Source: an uncultured delta proteobacterium (lineage in GTDB: Bacteria; Desulfobacterota; WTBG01; CAIYCZ01). Taken from it: 13,071 nucleotides of DNA. Position 1 is the first letter of the stretch. Each line of letters opens with the position of its first letter. The position numbers and the translations under genes were made by a program. The notes below the pieces were generated by a model. That model made no database searches, was not told the origin of the DNA, and worked only from the letters and a program-made list of their open reading frames with translations. The stretch covers positions 1-13,071 of the forward strand of contig CAIYCZ010000167.1 of the NCBI GenBank assembly GCA_903924805.1. Direction: 5' to 3'. Shown piece by piece: positions 1-5,757 of the stretch.

Positions 1-3000
1 GTGGGCGGCGTTGAGATTACGTTTACCATTTCCCCTGACGGAATCGATTTTTCTGGCAAGATTACACTGCCAAATTTTGAGCTGAGCGGATTTGGCTTAA
101 GCGGTGCCTACATGGAGCTTGATACGGAAAAGCTGGTCTGGAAAGGCGGCGCGACCATGAAAATTCCCGGCATGGGATTTGAGCTCGGCATTGAACTGGG
201 ATTCCTTGCCGGGGTATTAAATATGGTTAAGGTAGAAATCGGCGACCTCAACAAACCTGTCCTGTTCTCCCCTCCCCCGCCAACACCCATTGTCTATCTG
301 CAGAAGATAAGCGGCGGACTGGAGAATATTGCTCCCGATGCGCCCGATCCGGTTATCTTGACTGCCGGCGCCGGGTTTACCGGCGGGCCGAAGATTAATC
401 TCCCCAGCCTTGATCTTCTATCAGGCGCGCTTAAGGTAGCGGGCGGAGAATACGCAATCCTCGGCGGAGACATTGACCTTGAGATTGACACCGGTGGGCG
501 GTTTACGGCTGAAGGTACCGGCTATCTCCTGAACGATTCGTTTGGAACCTTTGGCGCATTTGTCCTGATTCTTGATATCAACAAGGGGGTATATTTTGAA
601 GGCAAGCTTTACTATCCACCGGGAGAAAGCTTTGCCATACTGGTTGTGACGGGCAAAGGTAAAATAGATTTTGACTTCAACTTCCAGGCAAGCCTTGCCG
701 GATCACTGAAGGCGCCAAACATCTGGCCGATCATCGGCGGCATTACCTTTGGATCTGCCAAAGCCTACATAGACAATGACCTTATCAGTACCGGGGTAAA
801 AATCGGCAAAAAGATATGTGCGTTGGGTCATTGTGTTGATCTTTCCATCAAGGCCTCGGTCACTTTTGTCTTTGCAGACGGAGACTTTTCAATTGCCCAG
901 AACTGGGACAATATCGGCGAAGTGCAGTTTGACAATCAAATGCCTGCTAACATTATGGGAAGCGCCGCAATAAGCTCGGCAGGCACCCAGTTCACCGTAC
1001 CGTCAGGGGTATCAGTTGTCATGTTCAGAATGGAGGCTCAGGGAGATCCATCCTTTACGCTTGAAGCTCCGGATAAAACGGTTTACACCCCGAATGACGA
1101 ACAGGCTTTATGGAGGGAAAATATTGCCATCGGGGAGCTGTGGTGCGCCATACCACAACCGCAGGCAGGTGTATGGAAGGCCACTGCGGGATCTTCCGTG
1201 AAGAGCTACAAAATGGAGATGCGCACGGAAAACCAGCCGCCGACACTTGCCATCACCTCGCCCGCTAAAGATGCCGAGGTTGAAGCAGGTCAGGTTGTCA
1301 CCATCTCCTGGGAGGGAGATGACCCTGACAGCGACGCTCTTATCAGTCTTTATTATGATGAAGACCGCGAAGGGGAAAACGGCAATACTATTACTGCCGG
1401 TATTTCTTCGAAAAGCGCAAAGACTTCTTACTCATGGGACACTACGGGAGTTGCGCCCGGCCGCTATTATATGTACGGTAAAATAGATGACGGGAAGAAC
1501 GTGCCGGTATTTGCCTACAGCACGGGAGCAGTCACCATAAAGCGCAGGGACTTCCCGGCCCCGGTAATCACTTCCGCTGCTCTTGGTCCGGAGGGGCTAT
1601 CGCTGGCGTGGAATGCAGTTAACGGAGCAGACGGCTATCGTATTTATTACCGGGCTGTAGCAGATGATACTACTCTTGAGGAAGGCAGCGCCCAGGCAGT
1701 GTGGGGGGAGACCAGCGCGGTGCTGAATAATCTTGACTGGGGCAGAAGCTATAAAATAGCAGTAACCGCCTTTACCAGAGATAGAAAAGAAAGCGGTTTT
1801 ACCATAGTTGGAAAAGAAAGCGGCTTTTCCGAACCAATAGATATAAAAATGATTAACACGCAGGGGAACAATAACCCTGAAATAGAATCAGCACCAGTAA
1901 AAATAGTGCCGGCAGGCGAAACCTATACCTATCAGGTGGATGCCCGTGACCAGGATGAAGACGCACTCACCTACCGTGTCACTAAAGCTCCTTCCGGCAT
2001 GAGCGTGAACAGCACGGGTAACGTCTCATGGGCAACCGACACCGGAGATGTAGGACTGCATGAGGTGGAAATTATGGTTGCCGACGCAAAAGGCGGTTCA
2101 GCAGCGCAGGCTTTTAACCTGCAGGTCGTATCAGAGGATGAGGGAAACCCCGGCCCCTATGCTGCCATCCGCTGCAGCGATGTTTCAGGTCCCGCCCCCT
2201 TCACCGTTAATTTTAATGCAATTGCTGCCGGCTTTAACGGTGATACCCTACAGTATGCCTGGGAGTTTGGTGATGACAAAACAAGCACCGAGCAGAATCC
2301 ATCCCATACATTCCAGAACAAAGGGAGCTACAGTGTGACGTTGACCGTCACTACTGACTCAGGTCTCTCTGCATCTAAAACAGTAATGATACAGGTCACT
2401 GATAAGATCCCAATAGTGTCACCGCCAAAAGTCCGCGCCCAGGTGCTGGGCTCTACGGTTACGTTATCGTGGGACGAGGTAGACGGTGCAGCAGGATTCC
2501 GGTTTCATTATGGTACAACTCAGAATGATATTAATTACACTCAGCCAATAGATGTTGGAAAAGTTAATAAGATTATCTTTACCCATGTCCCCAAGGAAAA
2601 TTATAAGCTGGTGTTTCGCTCGTATCTTTCATCAGCTGGTGAAACATGGGATTCTGAGCCGGTTTCCTTTGCAATCAAATCTACCATCCCCTTCCCTTCA
2701 GCAGCTTCTACCGGCGTGCTTGAAGGTGTTGTCACTGATGTAAAATCCGGAAACCCGGTTCCCGGTGCAACAATAAATTTTATTTTTTACTCGGCAAAAA
2801 CCGACTCAGCCGGTAAATTTAAGCTCGAGCGTCTCCCCATCATAAAACAAGCCCTGCTCAGTGCTGCGGCGTCTGGCTATAGCGATGGCACTCCGCTGAG
2901 TGTAGCAACTGAATCAGGGAAAACCGTAACCTGCAATGTGCAGCTCACCCCGCTTGGTGACTATGACCTCTGTGGGCAGGTAACCGGAGCAATAACGCTG

Positions 3001-3558
3001 GGAGTGACAATGACTCTCTCTGGAAAATCAAGCGGTACTCTCCAAACCGATGCATCCGGCAATTACTGTTTCCAGAATCTTGAAGCAGGTTCATATATTC
3101 TCACGCCGTCTCTTAAAGGATACGTCTTTGAACCGTTGAGCAGAAGTGTTGAGATAACGGATACGGATTTCAGCGGCGCCGATTTTATATCAGCTAAAGG
3201 GCAATGCCCTGCCCAGGCAGCGGCACCGGATAAGGTTGATCTGCTGCGTAGATTCAGGGATGGAGTGCTTGCCAAATCTGAACCGGGCAGGGAATATATC
3301 CGGCTCTATTACCGGCATGCTCAAGAAGTCGCAGCCATATTGCAGAAATATCCACAGTTGCGGGAAGACGCAGCAAAATTTATCCAGGACCTCGTTCCCT
3401 GGATGAGCGCGCAGATGCAAGGGAAAAAGTATCCGCTGCCGTTGCACGCGAGAAAAAAGCTGGATACCTTTATAAGGAATCTTGGCTTGAAGGCAGGTGC
3501 TGAACTCGCCGGTGACTTAAAGCATGTGAAAGATAATTTTAAGCAGCGGTATAAATAA
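1..3558 (+). CDS. Large modular secreted/cell-surface protein, 3' part (PPC-like, Ig-like, FN3, PKD, carboxypeptidase-regulatory domains; CFI-box-like tail)
   Basis: The frame is open from the first base, so the gene probably starts upstream and the GTG at position 1 need not be the true start; no signal peptide is visible. Visible over 1185 residues: about 1-310, glycine-rich beta-strand segments of no family I recognise; about 315-410, a jelly-roll resembling pre-peptidase C-terminal domains; about 411-515, an Ig-like domain opening NQPPTLAITSPAKDAEV; about 519-616, a fibronectin type III domain; about 622-709, a cadherin/Ig-like domain; about 718-800, a PKD domain with the YAWEFGDDKTSTEQNPSHTF signature; about 807-894, a second FN3; about 905-985 and 986-1064, two carboxypeptidase-regulatory/Cna-B-like domains; 1069-1185, a helical tail with LLRRFRDGVL and GREYIRLYY like CFI-box-CTERM proteins. 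Such domain strings are typical of exported binding or structural proteins. No catalytic domain is visible. The stop is TAA at 3556-3558. Secretion is inferred from domain content only. Confidence 0.85.
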   Translation: MGGVEITFTISPDGIDFSGKITLPNFELSGFGLSGAYMELDTEKLVWKGGATMKIPGMGFELGIELGFLAGVLNMVKVEIGDLNKPVLFSPPPPTPIVYLQKISGGLENIAPDAPDPVILTAGAGFTGGPKINLPSLDLLSGALKVAGGEYAILGGDIDLEIDTGGRFTAEGTGYLLNDSFGTFGAFVLILDINKGVYFEGKLYYPPGESFAILVVTGKGKIDFDFNFQASLAGSLKAPNIWPIIGGITFGSAKAYIDNDLISTGVKIGKKICALGHCVDLSIKASVTFVFADGDFSIAQNWDNIGEVQFDNQMPANIMGSAAISSAGTQFTVPSGVSVVMFRMEAQGDPSFTLEAPDKTVYTPNDEQALWRENIAIGELWCAIPQPQAGVWKATAGSSVKSYKMEMRTENQPPTLAITSPAKDAEVEAGQVVTISWEGDDPDSDALISLYYDEDREGENGNTITAGISSKSAKTSYSWDTTGVAPGRYYMYGKIDDGKNVPVFAYSTGAVTIKRRDFPAPVITSAALGPEGLSLAWNAVNGADGYRIYYRAVADDTTLEEGSAQAVWGETSAVLNNLDWGRSYKIAVTAFTRDRKESGFTIVGKESGFSEPIDIKMINTQGNNNPEIESAPVKIVPAGETYTYQVDARDQDEDALTYRVTKAPSGMSVNSTGNVSWATDTGDVGLHEVEIMVADAKGGSAAQAFNLQVVSEDEGNPGPYAAIRCSDVSGPAPFTVNFNAIAAGFNGDTLQYAWEFGDDKTSTEQNPSHTFQNKGSYSVTLTVTTDSGLSASKTVMIQVTDKIPIVSPPKVRAQVLGSTVTLSWDEVDGAAGFRFHYGTTQNDINYTQPIDVGKVNKIIFTHVPKENYKLVFRSYLSSAGETWDSEPVSFAIKSTIPFPSAASTGVLEGVVTDVKSGNPVPGATINFIFYSAKTDSAGKFKLERLPIIKQALLSAAASGYSDGTPLSVATESGKTVTCNVQLTPLGDYDLCGQVTGAITLGVTMTLSGKSSGTLQTDASGNYCFQNLEAGSYILTPSLKGYVFEPLSRSVEITDTDFSGADFISAKGQCPAQAAAPDKVDLLRRFRDGVLAKSEPGREYIRLYYRHAQEVAAILQKYPQLREDAAKFIQDLVPWMSAQMQGKKYPLPLHARKKLDTFIRNLGLKAGAELAGDLKHVKDNFKQRYK

Positions 3559-3574
3559 TGGACGTTAGAATTTT

Positions 3575-3616
3575 ACCGCAGAGTACGTGGCTCGACTGAC
3601 CTGCGTTCTCGGCGGT
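3575..3616. other. Imperfect hairpin in the spacer after the large protein gene
   Basis: ACCGCAGAG (3575-3583) and CTCGGCGGT (3608-3616) pair over nine bases with one mismatch around a 24-base loop. There is no T tract behind it, so it is a weak candidate for a transcript end. The spacer 3559-3690 shows no tRNA and no longer ORF; AGTACGT occurs twice in it (3582-3588 and 3622-3628). Confidence 0.25.
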
Positions 3617-3655
3617 GAAGCAGTACGTTAATCTGCGACCCAATAAAAGGTGAGA

Positions 3656-3684
3656 TTGACAGAGCAATCCAAAAAGAATATAAA
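3656..3684 (+). promoter_or_regulatory. Sigma-70-like promoter for the antitoxin gene
   Basis: TTGACA (3656-3661, perfect -35) is followed after exactly 17 bases by TATAAA (3679-3684, five of six to the -10 consensus). The antitoxin ATG lies only six bases beyond the -10, so a transcript from here would be leaderless or nearly so. No Shine-Dalgarno sequence precedes that ATG. The same TTGACA can alternatively be read as a TTG start codon (see the 12-codon leader ORF). Confidence 0.5.
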
Positions 3685-3694
3685 AGTAGTATGA
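3656..3694 (+). CDS. Possible 12-codon leader ORF overlapping the antitoxin start
   Basis: AGGTGA (3648-3653) is placed like the 3' part of an extended Shine-Dalgarno sequence before TTG at 3656. The frame encodes MTEQSKKNIKVV and stops at TGA 3692-3694, overlapping the antitoxin ATG (3691-3693) as ATGA. That is the geometry of translational coupling. It could instead be a remnant of a longer antitoxin N-terminus lost by a frameshift, since NIKVV resembles the following VKTSITL context. It competes with the promoter reading of the same bases. Confidence 0.25.
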   Translation: MTEQSKKNIKVV

Positions 3695-3921
3695 AGGTAA
3701 AGACATCTATCACCCTTTCTGAAGACCTGCTGAAAGTCATTGATCAGAAATCAGGGCAATTTAAAAACCGCTCTGAATTTATTGAGACTGCCTTGCGTGT
3801 TTACATAAAGCAGATGATTCGTAAGCAGCAGAACGCAAGAGACCTTGATATTATAAATCGGCGTGCTGACCATCTCAACAAAGAAGCGGCGGATGTTCTT
3901 GCTTATCAGGTATCCTTGTGA
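3691..3921 (+). CDS. Ribbon-helix-helix (CopG/MazE-type) antitoxin
   Basis: A 76-residue protein with a classic ribbon-helix-helix DNA-binding fold at the N-terminus: the strand KTSITLSEDLLKVI, then helix A, the turn NRSEF and helix B (about residues 3-45). The charged C-terminal part with RDLDIINRRADHLNKEAADV (about residues 51-70) resembles the toxin-binding tail of RHH antitoxins paired with MazF RNases. Such antitoxins bind their own promoter as dimers and neutralise the toxin. The next gene begins with GTG overlapping the stop codon (GTGA at 3918-3921), the usual coupling of such pairs. ATG 3691 is chosen because the next in-frame Met would remove the DNA-binding domain; it has no Shine-Dalgarno sequence. 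The family assignment is firm; the pairing with MazF is inferred from the downstream fragment. Confidence 0.8.
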   Translation: MKVKTSITLSEDLLKVIDQKSGQFKNRSEFIETALRVYIKQMIRKQQNARDLDIINRRADHLNKEAADVLAYQVSL

Positions 3922-4106
3922 AACGGGGGGAACTCTATCGCACGTTTTTTGAAGGATGGGAAAATGCAGAAATTGGCACTTATATTCCATCTGAGTTGAC
4001 CTTAATCAATGGAGACATGGGTTATTGGTATGTGGGGGATACAGTTTCTACTTTTTCCGATGAGTGTGGTCCGACTCCCCATAAAGCTGAAATAATTATG
4101 AAATAG
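3918..4106 (+). pseudogene. MazF-like toxin start fused to unrelated sequence (probable toxin remnant or chimera)
   Basis: The GTG start overlaps the antitoxin stop and the first eight residues, MKRGELYR, are the characteristic opening of MazF/PemK-type endoribonucleases. The remaining roughly 54 residues, including GTYIPSELTLINGDMGYWYV, show none of the MazF landmarks I would expect (the RPxVVVS strand or later catalytic and dimer strands), and the product is 62 residues against the usual 100-120. No other frame of 3918-4106 gives a MazF-like continuation that I can see. The simplest reading is a deletion that joined the first codons of mazF to the end of another gene, leaving an orphan antitoxin; a new short toxin is possible but unsupported. 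It is followed by a strong hairpin terminator. Confidence 0.55.
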
Positions 4107-4127
4107 TTGTATTTGTGGATGTACTTC

Positions 4128-4173
4128 AAATCAAAAAGGCAGGAGCTATGTACTGTTCCTGCCTTTTTGATTT
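4128..4173. terminator. Strong stem-loop terminator after the toxin-antitoxin locus
   Basis: AAATCAAAAAGGCAGGA (4128-4144) and TCCTGCCTTTTTGATTT (4157-4173) are perfect 17-base inverted repeats around a 12-base loop. The core is GC-rich, the 3' arm carries the T run and the 5' arm the matching A run, which fits a rho-independent terminator usable in both directions. It separates the toxin-antitoxin islet from dprA. Confidence 0.75.
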
Positions 4174-4223
4174 CAAATATCATGTCCAACTGTCCGTTAT
4201 TCAGCGAAATTTGCAATAAATCC

Positions 4224-4252
4224 TTGACTTTTATTTTCTTAAGAGCTATCAA
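4224..4252 (+). promoter_or_regulatory. Candidate sigma-70 promoter for dprA
   Basis: TTGACT (4224-4229, five of six) and TATCAA (4247-4252, four of six) are separated by 17 bases. A start near 4259 would give a leader of about 110 bases that contains the whole octamer hairpin array before dprA. Confidence 0.35.
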
Positions 4253-4270
4253 ACTCATCTCATTTTTAAT

Positions 4271-4357
4271 GAGTTAAAGAGTTTAAGTAGTTACGGAGTG
4301 CTGGAGTTACATACATTAACTCCTTAACCCTTAACTCCTGAACTCCCTAACTATTCA
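4271..4357. repeat. Octamer tandem array in inverted halves before dprA
   Basis: Reading in eights from 4271 gives five G-rich units (GAGTTAAA, GAGTTTAA, GTAGTTAC, GGAGTGCT, GGAGTTAC), one central octamer (ATACATTA, 4311-4318), then C-rich units (ACTCCTTA, ACCCTTA of seven bases, ACTCCTGA, ACTCCCTA, ACTATTCA). The halves are complementary in type; GGAGTTA (4303-4309) pairs perfectly with TAACTCC (4317-4323). AACTCCTTAAC (4318-4328) recurs exactly before trmFO. Another small inverted repeat lies just upstream (AACTCAT 4252-4258 with ATGAGTT 4269-4275). The array ends 12 bases before the dprA GTG. Confidence 0.8.
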
Positions 4358-4369
4358 GGGGATTGTCTA

Positions 4370-5464
4370 GTGAACGAGCTCTACTACTGGATTGCCCTGC
4401 GCTTCGTGTTTGGTGTTGGAAATGTAAACTATAAAAACCTGATCAATCATTTCCGCTCTCCGGAGAACGTCTTTCATGCAGACCCGCGAGAGCTTGAACA
4501 GGTCGAAGGAGTAACGGCAAAAGCCATAGAGTCAATCAAAGCGTTCAAGCCCGGCAGCGACGTCCAGCGGGAACTTGATCTCATAGAGAAAAATTCTGTC
4601 ACCGTTATTACGCTGAAAGACCCTGCGTATCCGGAAAGTCTGAAAAACATCTATGATCCTCCTCCGTTTCTTTACGTAAAAGGAGAAATAACAAAACAGG
4701 ACGACAACGCCTTTGCCATTGTGGGCTCGCGGAATGCAAGCGAATACGGAACTCTGGCAACGGATAGAATCAGCCGTGAGCTTGCGGCGCACGGCCTGAC
4801 TATCGTAAGCGGGATGGCACGGGGCATTGACTCGTGCGCTCATACCGGTGCACTTGCCGCAAAAGGAAGAACGATTGCCGTACTCGGCTCGGGGATTGAT
4901 GTTATCTATCCGTCTGAGAACAGAAAGCTCTATGAATCCATAGTAGTACACGGCGCCGTGATCTCCGAGTTTCCGATCGGGACAGAACCGCTTGCCTACA
5001 ATTTTCCGGCACGCAACCGTATCATCAGCGGCTTATCTCTTGGCGTGCTGGTGGTGGAGGCAAGCCTCAACAGCGGCTCGCTTATTACCGCCCGGCTGGC
5101 ACTCGAGCAGGGACGTGATGTCTTTGCCGTTCCCGGCAATGTTCTTGCCTATAAGAGCAAGGGCACCCATAAGCTGCTGAAAGATGGAGCAAAGCTGGTA
5201 GAAAGCGCTCAGGATATCCTTGAGGAAATCCGCTTGAAAGCTCCGGTTGAAGAACAGCAGGAAGAGCGCCGGGAAGCTCCCGTTGCTCTGGACCAGGAAT
5301 CCCTGCTGGTGTACCGGATTCTCAGCGAAGAGGCTCTTCACATTGATGAAGTGATTTTAAAGACCGGGCTCAGCAGCAGCCACGTATCATCTTTGCTGTT
5401 GGATCTTGAGCTGAACGGCCTGATCAAGCAGCTACCGGGTAAAAGGTTCATCAGGCAAAGTTAA
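4370..5464 (+). CDS. dprA: DNA-processing protein DprA (Smf)
   Basis: DprA loads RecA onto incoming single-stranded DNA during natural transformation and is also kept in many non-competent bacteria; it acts in the cytoplasm. In 364 residues one sees an N-terminal helix-hairpin-helix/SAM-like region (about 1-65), a Rossmann-type DprA domain from about 75 to 285 with GSR at 119-121, SGMARGID at 147-154, PARNR at 213-217 and EASLNSGS at 230-237, and a C-terminal winged helix (about 300-364) carrying HIDEVILKTGLSSSHVSSLL. Length and motif order are normal for the three-domain form. The start is GTG 4370 with AGGGGA (4357-4362) as ribosome binding site. The gene is followed by topA after 293 bases, a linkage known from deltaproteobacteria and several other phyla. 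No other competence gene is visible here, so actual competence cannot be inferred. Confidence 0.97.
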   Translation: MNELYYWIALRFVFGVGNVNYKNLINHFRSPENVFHADPRELEQVEGVTAKAIESIKAFKPGSDVQRELDLIEKNSVTVITLKDPAYPESLKNIYDPPPFLYVKGEITKQDDNAFAIVGSRNASEYGTLATDRISRELAAHGLTIVSGMARGIDSCAHTGALAAKGRTIAVLGSGIDVIYPSENRKLYESIVVHGAVISEFPIGTEPLAYNFPARNRIISGLSLGVLVVEASLNSGSLITARLALEQGRDVFAVPGNVLAYKSKGTHKLLKDGAKLVESAQDILEEIRLKAPVEEQQEERREAPVALDQESLLVYRILSEEALHIDEVILKTGLSSSHVSSLLLDLELNGLIKQLPGKRFIRQS

Positions 5465-5492
5465 ATCCTAAAAGCTAAATACGGAATACTAA

Positions 5493-5510
5493 TCCAGAAG
5501 TCTTTCTGGA
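5493..5510. other. Short perfect hairpin downstream of dprA
   Basis: TCCAGAA (5493-5499) and TTCTGGA (5504-5510) pair perfectly around GTCT. No T tract follows, so it is not a canonical rho-independent terminator, though it could stabilise or mark the dprA 3' end. Confidence 0.4.
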
Positions 5511-5515
5511 CTAAA

Positions 5516-5698
5516 CAAATCCAAATGACCAAGCTCAAATACCAAATGAATGACAAAGCTCAAATTGCAAAAAAGTATTTGTTTGATTTTGGGTATTTGG
5601 ACTTTGAGCTTTATTTGACATTTAGATTTTGAATTTTGAACTTATAAAATTGCTTAGGATTTCGAAATTAGAAATTAGAATTTTAAAAATTACTTTTT
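5516..5698. repeat. Heptamer tandem arrays forming a long imperfect hairpin before topA
   Basis: The first half reads in sevens with one insertion: CAAATCC, AAATGAC, CAAGCTC, AAATACC, AAATGAATGAC, AAAGCTC, AAATTGC (5516-5568). The second half is of the complementary type: GATTTTG, GGTATTT, GGACTTT, GAGCTTT, ATTTGAC, ATTTAGA, TTTTGAA, TTTTGAA (5585-5640). AAAGCTCAAA (5555-5564) pairs perfectly with TTTGAGCTTT (5603-5612). A second heptamer run follows at 5664-5691 (GAAATTA, GAAATTA, GAATTTT, AAAAATT). This fills most of the 293-base dprA/topA spacer; I see no gene in it. Confidence 0.75.
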
Positions 5699-5757
5699 AT
5701 TAACTCTACATTTTACTATTAAAGCTGAATGAAGACGGATTAAGGAATATACATTTT

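Noticed and set aside
3575..3616. Rho-independent terminator of the large protein gene
   Set aside because: The stem has a mismatch, a 24-base loop and no T tract; kept only as a weak hairpin.
3559..3690. tRNA gene or attachment site in the GC-richer spacer
   Set aside because: No acceptor/T-arm signature and no convincing direct repeat flanking the toxin-antitoxin islet; the AGTACGT pair is too short.
4271..4357. Octamer arrays as CRISPR-like repeats
   Set aside because: Units are 7-8 bases with no spacers of constant length and no cas genes nearby.
4532..4951. 139-codon minus-strand ORF inside dprA
   Set aside because: It lies entirely antisense to a conserved dprA core; its product shows no recognisable motif.
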